Assembly (NCBI GenBank): GCA_016165875.1
Contig: JABBOT010000022.1
Span: 3,685,333 to 3,749,332 of the forward strand
DNA from: Acanthopleura granulata
Lineage: Eukaryota; Mollusca; Polyplacophora; Chitonida; Chitonidae
Reading direction: 5' to 3'
DNA length: 64,000 bases
This document shows, one piece after another, positions 33,165 to 43,897 of this stretch. The notes beneath the pieces are model-generated. The model saw nothing but the letters and a program-made list of their open reading frames with translations, was not told where the DNA came from and made no database searches. A program made the translations under genes and the position numbers. Numbering within the stretch: position 1 is the first letter of the stretch; every line of letters begins with the position of its first letter.

Positions 33165-33270
33165 TTATTTACTTATTTGATCGGTGTTTTACGCCATACT
33201 CAAGATTATTTCACTTATACGACAGCGGCCAACATTATGGTGGGAGGAAATCGGGCAGAGTCCGGGCGAA
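33165..33270 (-). mobile_element. tRNA-derived SINE, 3' fragment, minus orientation
   Basis: TTTACTTATTTGATCGGTGT, TTTACGCCATACTCAAGATT and GCGGCCAACATTATGGTGGG match the reversed tail and body; it stops after the GGGCAGAGTCCGGG block. Confidence 0.75.
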
Positions 33271-33404
33271 AAATGAAGTTATAGTTTTAAAGCCTGTACT
33301 AACATCATCTTTGGGTATGGTATAGCGATAATTATTACATGTAAAATATTGCCTTACAAAAGATTCAGTAATATTTTTTGAGGTAATTTTTAACAGATTG
33401 ATTG

Positions 33405-33480
33405 ATTAATTGATTAAGGTTTTACGCCGTACTCAAGAATATTCACTTACAAGACGGCGGCCAACATTTTGGTGGGATAA
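33405..33480 (-). mobile_element. tRNA-derived SINE, short 3' fragment, minus orientation
   Basis: GGTTTTACGCCGTACTCAAG to GGCGGCCAACATTTTGGTGG, only the last about 75 bp of the SINE. Confidence 0.7.
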
Positions 33481-33814
33481 ACACCTTATATTAGGCGAAT
33501 GAATTTGTTTAAATACAATGTTCGAAGGAGATCATAATAGAAAAGACTACAGCATAGAGAGTAAAACCAGAGCAGCGACTTCAGTGTGACAATGGGAAAT
33601 CGTTACGGGTATATTGACTGTAGGTCTAACAAAGTCATTGAGAGGTATGGGCCAGGGTGGATATCATCCATCCCACTGAGTTTACAGTTTAGGGCCTTGT
33701 CCACCGCTGTGTAAATTCCATACAGTCTTACACGAATTTCATGCACACATTAGCCGGCAATTTAGGAATTTTGCATATCATTGTAATTTAAATTGCACGA
33801 GAGCGAGTACCTGA

Positions 33815-33820
33815 TATATA
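33815..33820 (+). promoter_or_regulatory. Candidate TATA box, gene R
   Basis: TATATA 84 bp before the ATG of gene R would place transcription start near 33845 and leave a 5' UTR of about 60 bp. Confidence 0.35.
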
Positions 33821-33903
33821 GCCAGGCCGGTCCGCAGGTTAACTTATCGTGAGGTAGTTGGTGGACAGCTGCGTATGTCAGTGAACGGTGTTGTACAATC
33901 ATC

Positions 33904-36900
33904 ATGCGGTTGACTGGAAAATGTTTCCTGCTCGTAGTTCTCGCGCTTGGTGCGGTTACTTTGTTGTCTACAATAGTTTTTGCGATCATATACTTATTGA
34001 ATTTTTTTATGCACAGATATATAACGATACTTTGTGTATTGAACATCGTCTAAAATTTTAATACATGTTAATAAAATTGAACTGTTGCTTTTGAACTTGT
34101 ATGACCAGTGTATGATTTTACGTACTTTTATTTGATTTTTGTCGTTTTAGCACGAGGAGACGGAAAGGATCTTACTGGAAATATGGCTTACCCTGTTGAG
34201 AATAACCTGAATCACAACAATATAGACTTGAGAGGACTGGGCGACTTATTCGCAAAGATATTTGGAACCCCCAAAAATGGACAGCCAAAAGATCGCCCGT
34301 CTGGCGGGCCGGGCAACGGCGGAGCCCCTGACGACAACGACGGAGGGCCTAAATTCGGTAATAGATTGTCTAGGTTACAAAGAGTAAAAACAAAATCACA
34401 TTGGAAGTTTTTTTTTTCTTTTTTTAATTTCTTTACGCTTTGCTATTACTCACGGTAAGCACTACTTATGCTCCTGTAGCCAAAAGTTGCTTTTGTTTTT
34501 TGATTATAGATTGTTTTATAGATCGTTATCCTGATCATTCATCAATACACTGAAATTGCGTTTTCCTTCTACCTGTTTAGGTTACCTAATATTTGGATTT
34601 GAAGCTTAGTGTTCCATAGTAGTTCGTTTCCCTTTTGAATTCAGAAAAGATACTTGAAATGCTGAAGGACATAACAGAGAAGCTTGGCGCAGGCGCGGTG
34701 CCTTGTAATAAGGGGAGTTCATTTGACCGGATGCCGCCTATGGGCATGTTGGAACCACAGCCATGGATGGCCATGTTTGGGGACGATTTACAACCACTGC
34801 CGCCTTTCGCAATCCCACCTTACCTCCCTGGAGTGGGCCCTACCCCAACCATATATGGTTTGTCCACACCAATTGATTTCAATCATTTTCATTCCCTTGT
34901 GAACACAGCAGCTATTGGACGTTCTCATGTCGCGGTTTATTAAATACAATTACACCACAAGAGCATCGGTGGCCTGGCTATACCCGCCTTACTTGCCCTG
35001 TGTTTGGCTGTTTTCGGCTATTTATAGTAGCAAACTCTACAGTACAGTGTAACTCTCACTACTTCTTTCGTATTTAAAGCTTGCCTAGACAGAGCAAGTA
35101 ACTAAATGCTTCATCAGTTGGCTATACGTCAAGCAGCTAGTAAATTCATACAATAAGGAAGTAGAACATCGAACAAAACCCTTCCACTTTCTTTTTTCAG
35201 ACAAGATCGATTTTGCAGCCATACGTCCAATGCTGGAACAGGAACTACAAACCGCCTTCCAGGACATAGTCGATCCAATGGCACTGAAACGAGTTATCGC
35301 CCCGAAAATTTATAAACTGAGGGCAGGTTGTACGATTAACGTGATGCAAAGGCTTATCTCTGGTAAGTAAACCAACCTAACTCGTCCTCGAGTAACGCTG
35401 AAATTTCAGATTTGCACCTATGTTGCGAGGAATCTTTAATTGGGTGCCGTCCATCCATGTCTGTTAATAAAATCTTTACATTCATTACTCAGTGTGCTGA
35501 TTCGTCACCTTCACCCATTGTAACGGACATGTCCCGATAGACTTCATGAGAAGGAAAAGTCTGAATTTGTGCCCAGATGGTTCTTAAAAACTGTAAAGAT
35601 TGTTATGCATAGCTGTGCTGCAGTTCTATTACCACAGTTGCCTATATTTGCCTATTGTAGCCGGGTTAACACGATTGGCTGACCAAGGCATGCAGCACGT
35701 AGGAGCAGACATGGCTAAGTTTGCACCTGGAGAAGATGTCGATCCACTCGTTCGTGCAATCAAAGGAGAGGTCATGGGGGAAGTTAACCGAACGATATTT
35801 GGTGAAGAATTTCGAGGTAGTATTTCTCTTCTGACGTACATGATGATCAAGGAAACCAAAGCTTCTCGTACATCAAGAAAGTCAACTGTAAAGCCCAGGT
35901 ATTCGTACTGTGATCTTCAAAAGGGACAAATGCAAAATTTTCCAAGAGCCTGGACGCTTCCCACAGATCTTGCAGCAACTACACCATTTTCAACACTTCC
36001 GGTTTAGATTTTAAGATATTCATACTTTTCCCTTCAGAATTCAACGAGCTATTGAACTTCATCCTGATGGCAGTGAAATGGAACCTGATGTCCGGCAACG
36101 CGAAGGTAACCCCCAGCACGGGCGTGAACGGAACCAGCGACAAGGCATCCGTAGTCTTGCCCATGTTACAGTACCTCCTCCAGTGTGAAACCAGACAATC
36201 CTTTCTTCAAGAGCTACTCACCAGAATAGCCACTCTGAAACGAAGGTATTCCTCTACCTGCCATACCAGATTGCAATTACAATTTACCTTGCATAAGTTT
36301 AATTTTAATTGTTAATGTAAATACTCAGTGTAAACACTTACTCCCTGGCACCATGGCTCAGCAGCACTTAGCATTAAAGTGCTGACTTAATTGTATTAGT
36401 TAATAGACGTCAGTAGTCCACAATCACGTTTTGAACTAAGACAGCGCAGGACTGAGGCACTGTTTATTAAAAACATTACAAAATTCCCCTTTTGAATCAT
36501 CAAAAAAAAAAAAAACAATTATTTGCTGATTTTTATCGTCGTTTGCAGTGTGGAGTATTGTGCCGCCGACTGGCTATCTGTAGGCGCACATGCTTTTAAG
36601 CTTATCAGACTGACCTCTCAGAGCTTGGAGATATCCGCTGTTTACCGAAATAAACATAATATTGTGCAACTTTTTTTTGGCAAACTTCAAGTAGAGCATC
36701 AGTTGTTTCCAGTTTTAAATGAAAACGAGGAAATGGTTCTTGCATAGTATACGAACTTTCTTTATTGCTGATCCACGTCCTTAATTTTTATCTTCATTTT
36801 AGGGTGTTGTTCGCTCACCCATGGCCTTTCACCGCACGAATCATGAAGTCACTCTTTCCTTGTGGCGACATGGGCCATATACCCAATAAACCAGAAATGG

Positions 36901-38330
36901 TATACAAGATCTTCCAAGGCACCAGCTATGCGTTGGGTATTATCAAGAAAAAACTGGGCAAGATGGTCTGGAACGTGGAGAGAGCCATCATCTTCGGAGA
37001 CGACAAAGAAATTTCCCAAATGTTCCCGGAATTCCTCGGTAAGGAAATTAGTGTGCAAGTGTGTTTACAGGATTGTATTTCACTAGTATTGCATCATTTT
37101 AACCCGTTTCAAAACGTTCTGTCAATACACTGTTGTCTTCAGGTATCGAAAACGTCTTGATGCTCCCACCCTCCCTTTCACACCATAACATCATTCCCGA
37201 CATTTTAGAATGTCTTGGTGAAAGGAATGAAATAATCCCCGTTATCCAAACCCCCCGAAGAACCAGTTTTGGGGTTTGTTTCACTGGTCATTTCTAACCA
37301 CTTTCACTCGAGGTAGTAGTCCAATTTTTTTTTTTTTTTTTCTTATTTTTTTTTTTGTACCTTATTTGAGCGTATCCATGGCAGCACAACTGCCCAGTAG
37401 TCTTTTCATCACTGCGGTCGTTGTTTCCAGATCGTGTTTGTTTCCTGTGTGGTCGTACGTTCGAAGGTGTGGGCAACCTAATGTGGGTGGACTTTCTCGC
37501 CCTTTCTCACTATATTGTTGGTCTTCATCGTGTAAGCTAAATACTCTTGTGTACGGAGAAAAGCCCTGATTAAGTTGATGGTGTATTTTCAGGCAACGAA
37601 ACGGGTGTACTAAAACAGACGCTGGCACGCATTCGAAATGCTGACGGTCCACCCCCGGTTTTCCCATCACCACCTCCCATGCCATCGGGTTCTGATCCCA
37701 ATTACAACGAAACGTGGGACGAGAATACTTGGCAAGAGAATGGTACGTGGGAGAATTCTCCTCCAGGAAATGGTACTTGGGAGAATCCACCTCCAACAGG
37801 GAATGGCACATTTCCTCCAGGGACCCCTTCACCACCCCCACAGAACGACACTTCGCCGAACTCACAACCTACATCCCGATCTGAAAAGCTGTTCACTTTA
37901 TTGAAACGTAAGGCGATCTTCGTGGTGTAGAGAATTTGTAATAAATATTCATGTGTAGTTGAAGAAAAATTCGGGGCTTAAGGATTTCCCCCCTGTACCC
38001 TCGTGAAATAAATCTTCAATCTTAATGATTTTTAGGAAATAAAGGTAACATTTTTTTCTTTGCAAGATCTGTGTAATGGACAAAATGTTCCCACATAAAT
38101 ATTCACATTTACCAAGTAAACATGTCATATCTACTCGGACATGAGAAACATTTCTAATTAATCCAACATGATACTGAAACACACTGCTTAATGTTTCAAC
38201 ATTTTTTTCAATGTTTTTTTACACACCTTTTTTACTTCTCTTTTTTTTTTTTTTTTTTTTTTATTTCATTTTTTATTTTATTTTTGCAGGTCTCTTGGCA
38301 TCCGAGGAAAAGCGGAGTTCGCACGGATAA
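33904..38330 (+). CDS. Unrecognised secreted RGD / Trp-Asn-sequon-rich protein, copy R
   Basis: Mirror copy of the minus-strand gene, about 552 aa. Exons: 33904-33949, 34151-34357, 34645-34857, 35201-35362, 35661-35816, 36038-36245, 36803-37038, 37143-37217, 37593-37907, 38290-38330 (total 1659 nt, in frame). The signal peptide MRLTGKCFLLVVLALG is again followed directly by ARGD. Exon 2 (GKDLTGNMAYPVENNL ... Pro/Gly/Asp-rich) is unlike exon 2 of copy L after ARGD. Exon 3 is similar, with MPPMGMLEPQPWMAMFG. Exons 4-8 differ from copy L at only four residues (W/L and G/E in exon 5, E/K in exon 7, F/C in exon 8). The exon 9 tail has NETW, NGTW, NGTW, NGTF and NDTS sequons in a Pro-rich setting. 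The C-terminus has two Lys-Arg pairs and ends in Gly. Secretion is inferred; function is unknown. The exon 1 donor (GTGCGG) is poor but is fixed by the ARGD junction shared with copy L. Confidence 0.78.
35065..37855 (+). repeat. Right arm of inverted duplication
   Basis: Reverse-complement partner of 27490-30428. The near identity includes introns 4-7, so it cannot be explained by protein-level selection. Intron 8 is about 140 bp shorter than in the left arm. Confidence 0.9.
37376..37566 (+). mobile_element. Old SINE in intron 8 of gene R
   Basis: Counterpart of 27775-27966 in opposite orientation, with the same block order. Its presence in both arms means it predates the duplication or was copied between arms by conversion. 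Confidence 0.55.
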
Positions 38331-38382
38331 CCATTTCTTTTTTGTTGCGTTCTGTTTGAACGTAAAGGTGTCCTGGGCTTTC

Positions 38383-38388
38383 AATAAA
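38383..38388 (+). promoter_or_regulatory. Polyadenylation signal, secreted-protein gene R
   Basis: AATAAA 53 bp past the stop of gene R, in a context shared with the signal after gene L. Confidence 0.8.
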
Positions 38389-38389
38389 G

Positions 38390-40548
38390 GCTTACAGCTT
38401 TAAATCCCCTTTCGTTCCTTTTCGATTCTTTTGACTATATTTTAGTCCATTACTCTATTTGTGGGTGGGATTGGAGACCAATAGGTATTCATCCACGCCT
38501 ATCGGTCAGGTTATCCATCGTACAGAATTCACTGCATGTCTTCATAAGACAGAAACTTCAGGTTTCGGTCAGGTTTGATCCATATGTCTACAGATATGAC
38601 CATTTTTACTATGCTTTGGAAGACGGGATGGAATTTTCCGGACGCACTTTGAAAATGATTGGTTACCGTGAATGGAAACTGAAAAAAACTCACATGGCTT
38701 CGTAAAGCCAGATATGATCAGTCCCGTCCATTCGGATCAACATTTTTTTTTTTTTTTTTTTTTTTTTGACGGCACGCTTTCAGCTATCCTGAAATAACAA
38801 GCCAGACAGTTGCAAGTGGTGCGCCAGTACGTTTTCGATCAGGACGAGTGAAATGTGAATAACCCGAAGCACATATCCCATCTACTAGTGCTTGGGTATA
38901 AATAACAACAACAATGAATTTTTTCACTTACAATTGTGTACTCCTGCAGAGTCTCTGCTGTTGGGTAAAATGAACCATATTCGCTTAAATGAGGGCCGAG
39001 CGTCCAGTGGCTTCCACATGTGGTTTTGTGTTCCAAAGCCAAGAATTCTCTCATGTGCAATGGAAATGGCTATCGACTTTTTTATGGAAATGTTTTGGTG
39101 TTTCAGTGGAGGAGGTTTTGGCGGAGAGGGGGGGGGTGTGAATTTGTTAGACAGGCTCCATCCTGTCGTTCGGCTGTTGCTTTAAGTCATTCAGTTTGTC
39201 GTGTACCAGGGGCATGGCTGCGATTTACTCCCGCCACCCTTTTATCAACACACAAACCTGACTTTCAACAGTGAAAAACTTCCTGAGCAAGGCCCACCCA
39301 TCAGATTTGGATAATTTTCCTACTGGTGGAAGATGAGCTGTCCTATTTGTGCAGCCACTCAAGTGTCGTTGAGTTCTTGCTACCAAGGCCCGCTCGAACA
39401 CATTTTCGGTATACCAGAGGGATGACCGCCACATTTGACAGGAAATTTGAGAGTAATTTAAAGCATGCTCCACGTTTCAACCATAAAGTTTCAATGTTTC
39501 GCGCATCGGATGTGTATGCTGGGCTTTTACGTCGTGCTCAACAATTAAGACTAATCACATGTAACTGGGTCGAATTACCGCGGGTAAATTTTTTGTCCTG
39601 TTTTGGACCGAGATGGACGGGAGAACATAGCATTTGTTAACGTAACAATACAGGACACTCCCAACATTGTTTCTCTGAATTGGTGGTTATTCTGAATTGA
39701 AACTTGGCACATGGATTCACAAAGACAACTTGCAAATCAAGTTCGAGTTTTGGACCGTTCCGTCCGCATAGCACAGAATCAAACTGAGGACAGGTGGCAA
39801 TGAAGGGATTTGGCCCACAACTAATGCATTAAAATCGCTCCAAAAATAAGCTATTTCATTATTACCGATCGAAAATGCACCAGTGTTCATGTCCCTCAAT
39901 TTGATGTCATTTTGGTGTCATTCAACTCCTAATTCCGGGAAGAAAGAGATTGTGTATCGGAACACAACTTGCACCAGAGCTGTATCGTAATGCTTTCAAT
40001 CTTCGTGCAAAAGATCTTTTTGTCGCATGACTTCCTTCATGGTAGAAACAATAACTTTGCATTTCATTTGGGAAAACCGGTATTTTACTATGACAAGTAC
40101 TGTTTATATTAAACACAAAGAACTTAATTAAGCACTTCCCCCCCCCCCCCCCCGGTTTTCAGTGTGGTGATTTTGTACACATGCGATTAATGTTCTTCTG
40201 CATCACAAGAGACTAAAATGTGACTGGTTGTGAACCATGTGACCTTCTGGCTAATAAAAGACGACAAAATGATTGGAATTCATGTGTTTTAATGATATCT
40301 CACATGCATTTCTATCATCACTAGTTTTTGAAGCAGCTGTAGGCTTTGTACCCGGAAACTGGCGCTGTTTAATGCTATGACTTCAATCCTAGGAAAAAAG
40401 CAAAAAGAAAGAAAGAATTTGGGAAGTCTACTGCATAAATAGTCAGGCACATTATTGAGCTCGAGTAAGGTGTAAATTATTTGCCAACCGGAAGTAGCGT
40501 AGTGAGGATGTCTGTGGGGTTGTTTTAAAAATGCTCGTTTGTTAGCAG
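38390..40548. other. Intergenic, homopolymer tracts only
   Basis: No gene is recognised in about 2.1 kb. A 25-nt T run lies at 38743-38767 and a 16-nt C run at 40138-40153. GGGCTTTTACGTCGTGCTCAA near 39519 may be a trace of a reversed SINE tail. Open frames on both strands lack motifs. Confidence 0.5.
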
Positions 40549-40630
40549 CGCAGCGTGCCAGATTGGCCTAAAGCGATGATTTTAAGTACCTTTCTCGCAG
40601 GAGGCTTTGGTTCGAATCCCATCACCGCCA
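40549..40630 (+). pseudogene. Degenerate tRNA-Leu-like pseudogene
   Basis: GCAGCGTGCCAGATTGGCC, then ...TTTTAAG... and GGTTCGAATCCCATCACCGCCA follow the layout of the array's tRNA-Leu genes: acceptor, damaged D arm, long variable arm and an intact B box. The anticodon arm no longer pairs. It lies at the left fringe of the tRNA array. Confidence 0.6.
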
Positions 40631-40869
40631 TGGTGATTATTTTAAGTGTGACACCAAAGATATTTCATTCTTTAGTGTGCCGAACCCCGTGACACGCTCA
40701 CACACGAGTTATCAGTAACAGTACTTGTCATTTTTTTCTTGGTGGCTGATAGTGTCCATTTTTTTCATTTCCTTGCCCTCTGAGGAATGGCGGAAGCCGC
40801 GGTCTACAATGGACGCTTTCACCTTCCATAACTTTTTCCACTTCTTGTGGCAGGTGGAAGTGAACTCAA

Positions 40870-41575
40870 ATATTCTGATATACTTTAATTGGTCACGAAA
40901 TCACAGTAAAAATATTATGGTGTATCACCAGCCAGAGTTGTCTGTGTAGAAAAGTCTTCCCATCATATCTCCAGCATTCTTAAAAGAAAAACATGGGCGC
41001 CTTACATTGGCAAAAACACGCTCACTAACATCTAATAATCCAACTTTTATCATCACCGCGCCTCCATTTCTCCAGGAGAGTCATTTACGCAAGGCTTCTG
41101 ACCTACTAAAATAAAAAGCGCTCCCTCGACAAGCCCTAAGTGCGGAAGAGCGGTCTAATTCCCTTGTTCAAGACACCAGTCTCTCCGGAGGTGTGGTTCC
41201 CAATAAATCCCAATAAATTTTTATTTTTGTTTTATCAACTTTTCTGTTTTCTAGAATGTTTTGGGGATATCGTAATGCTGTGAACCATCGCAAGTCATTA
41301 CAGTACGGAAATTTCATCGAAAATCCATACTCCTGTTTTTTCTTAAAGTTTGAAACTCTTTTTCACAAAAGCCTTCAACAAACAATAGCTATGCTGCTCG
41401 TACCAGTGGCCAAGTGACTGAATCATCTCTTGCAACACTTTTCATCAGCAGATAAATCTTGTAAATTTAACAGGATTAACATTGATTATAATTAAAGCAA
41501 AGGCATGTGTTTCATTCCTCCTTTTCTTCACAAAATTTACTTTAAAGTTCACTTCCAGTCGCCAAAAGAAATAGA
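40870..41575 (+). repeat. Decayed unit at the edge of the tRNA array
   Basis: The stretch follows the order of the array spacer: ATGGTGTATCACCAGCCAGA, tRNA remnant, GATATCGTAATGCTG, ATGCTGCTCGTACCAGTGGCC, and AAAGCAAAGGCATGTGTTTC. Many substitutions and indels are present. Similarity ends at about 41575, where LINE-derived sequence begins. Confidence 0.8.
41137..41205 (+). pseudogene. Decayed tRNA-Leu pseudogene in the edge unit
   Basis: AGAGCGGTCTAA, CACCAGTCTCTCCGGAGGTG and a damaged T arm occupy the position of the + strand tRNA-Leu in this unit. The acceptor 5' half and T stem are lost. Confidence 0.65.
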
Positions 41576-41649
41576 AGAACAAGAACACATATTTGAAAAA
41601 ATACAATGAAAACAACGAAATTGATAAAATCATAGGGCTGCCCAACTAA

Positions 41650-41930
41650 AAATAAAGTATCACAGCTAAAGTATTAGGACAGCCTATGAGATTTACAAAT
41701 CCTTTGTCTTATTTTAAAAGACATTCTAATTTATCATTGTCTAGCTTGCAGAAAACAGAATTCCTGCACCATACCCTCTTAAAATGTGACATTGTCAATC
41801 TATAAAAATCAATATGTACTCTTGTTCTAATCATAGCTTTGGCGTCAACCACAATAGACTGTACGGTTCTACTTTTGTTTTAAAACACAATCTTGTTTCT
41901 GGCACACCAAGTACAAAATTGTAACACACA
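41650..41930 (-). mobile_element. LINE ORF2 C-terminal fragment, antisense
   Basis: The minus strand reads FCTWCARNKIVF, a stop, then VVDAKAMIRTRVHIDFYRLT and VWCRNSVFCKLDNDKLECLL before the final stop. This is the typical C-terminal end of an APE-type LINE ORF2. It is a different element from the plus-strand LINE that follows it. Confidence 0.55.
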
Positions 41931-41944
41931 TATCAAATACAACA

Positions 41945-43897
41945 AAACTGAATTTATCTCCTTATCGTTCTTCGGTTAAAAGTGCGTTGCGTGTTGTCAA
42001 TAAATATTGTGAGGCTTCAAATACCAAGGTAAATTTTGAAAAATCTGAAATTTATTGCTTTGGTTTTAATGACATCGTTGACAAAATCGAAAACATTCCT
42101 GTTGTAAAGGACTCAATAAAAGTCTTAGGCGAGCATCTTGGTCCGAACCAAAACGTATGCAATGAGCGAAATTGGTCAGAAAAGCACAAAAGTGTAAAGT
42201 GCACTGTTAATATGTGGAAACAACGCAAATTGTCCTTGCAAGGCAAAGTTGCAATTATAATGTCCTTATTATTGTCTAGATTCTGGTACAATGTGGCCGT
42301 TTTACCAGTCCCAGATGTTATTTTACAAGATGTAAAACAAATGTGCATGGATTTTCTTTGGGGCGGTAAGGCTCATTTGGTGTCCTACGGAACAATTATA
42401 AATGACAGGACTAAAGGTGGTTTAGGTCTGCCAGATATACGCAGCAAAGTGAAGGCTTTGCGGCTGAAATTTATGGGCCGTTTTTGGGCCGGTCTGCTGT
42501 ATGGAAGACCTTCTTCAAGTTTTTCTTATGGAAATGGCAAACTCTGAACTTATACATCCTTTTGTTTTACATGTCATTGAATAAATCCCTCCTGTGCGGT
42601 ATTCCTCCTTTTTACGCCGAAATGATGTTAGCCTAGTTAGACCTGCGGAAGAATGTAACTGTGTGTATTACAAATGCACAGCAGGTTCTTTATCCACCTA
42701 TTTTCTATAATCCAAACATCGCTATAGAGCAACACGCTCAAACCTTCGACGTTTTTATTCAAGCAAAGTTGTTTTGTATTAAGGATTTTCTCTATATTGT
42801 TATCTCCGGGTTTCTTCCAGAAAGTGCCATTGTTGAGATAGTGTTAGATGAATGTCCGGATGCAAATATTTCTAAAGTTGTTACTGTGTATCGCGCTATA
42901 AAGTCTGCGATACCAATGGAATGGCTAAACATGCTCTGAGAGAGAGAGTGAACCCTGTATTATTTATTTACTTATTAGATTGGTGTTTTCCGCTGTACTC
43001 AAGAATATTTCACTTATACGACGGCGGTCAGCATCATGGTGGTAGGAAACCGGGCAGAGCCCGGGGGAAACCCACGACCATCCGCAGGTTGCTGGCAGAC
43101 CTTCCCACGTACGGCCGGAGAGGAAGCCAGCATGAGCTGGTCTTGAACTCACAGCGCGGTAACCGACTGAGCCACGGAGGTCCCCCTGTATTACTGTGAA
43201 GGGGACTGTATACATTCTCAACAAGTATTTTGTACAAATATGTCAGACAGCCTTTGATAAAGGAACCAGCCTCTGTGAGATACCGGAGCAGGGTGTTTCC
43301 TAAGTTTGATCTTCCAGAATCGGTGCAGCTGGACTAGAAAATTCTTCATAATGTTTACATGAAAGAAAAGCTTTTCCGCATCGGCTTAGTTGACTGACTG
43401 TGACAAATGTAATCTATGTGATGGTGATGTAAAAGACTTGTTTCATTTATTTACTAATTGTCCTAATAATTCAGACTTTATAAAATATATCTGCGATATT
43501 CTGGAAACATTATTCCGTTCTGTTCACCCAAGCGTTTTAAACCAGATGTCTCACCAGGAGCTCCTGCTGTTCGGAGTAACGAGGAAGGTGAAAAATGTAA
43601 ATTTCGTTTTTGTCAATATTGTCTGCAGTTTGGTCAGATTGGCTATGTACAAAACAAGAAATGTGATGGTGTATGACGGAAAACAAGGGTCAGTTAAGGC
43701 TTTATTTAAGTCCTTATTAAAAACAAATATACTTTCTTCTAGTTTGTATTGGGGGAAAACGTAAAGATTTGTCTAACAAACACTACTTGAACAAAAATCC
43801 TTTCATCAAGTTAGATGCTACGGGTGAAATAATTGTAAACTTACCAGATTAGACACTGGAAAGCTGTGTACTAAAATATTTCTCAAGAGAAAAAAAA
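41945..43897 (+). mobile_element. 5'-truncated, decayed Tx1-type LINE
   Basis: Begins just after the position of the RT active site: VVNKYCEASNTKVNFEKSEIY, LSLQGKVAIIMSLLLSRFWY and GGLGLPDIRSKVKALRLKF align block by block with the longer LINE at 47.2-47.7 kb. Later segments carry LCDGDVKDLFHLF and VNFVFVNIVCSLVRLAMYK. It is broken by stops and frame changes, interrupted by a SINE at 42955-43190, and ends in a short A run at 43890-43897. The 3' flank re-enters array spacer about 40 bp beyond where a tRNA-Leu(TAG) would lie. Confidence 0.8.
42955..43190 (-). mobile_element. tRNA-derived SINE, near full length, nested in the LINE
   Basis: Best-preserved SINE in the window: reversed tail (TTATTTATTTACTTATTAGA), body (CCCACGACCATCCGCAGGTT, GCTGGCAGACCTTCCCACGT) and reversed tRNA-like head (ACTCACAGCGCGGTAACCG, ACTGAGCCACGGAGGTCCCC). 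It splits a decayed LINE, so it is younger than that insertion. Confidence 0.85.

Larger units (their letters stand above)
32104..33903. promoter_or_regulatory. Shared divergent intergenic region of the gene pair
   Basis: A 1.8-kb space between the two start codons of the head-to-head genes. It must contain both promoters and is filled in part by SINE fragments. The two promoter-proximal sides are not similar to each other, unlike the gene bodies. Confidence 0.5.

Noticed and set aside
38892..39640. Several open frames of 84-104 codons in the 38.4-40.5 kb gap
   Set aside because: They overlap one another in different frames, have no recognisable domain, and none has a paralogue in the window.
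41650..43897. Twin-priming inversion of a single LINE at the antisense/sense junction
   Set aside because: Both the antisense and the sense pieces contain ORF2 C-terminal regions, so they must come from two elements rather than one inverted insertion.
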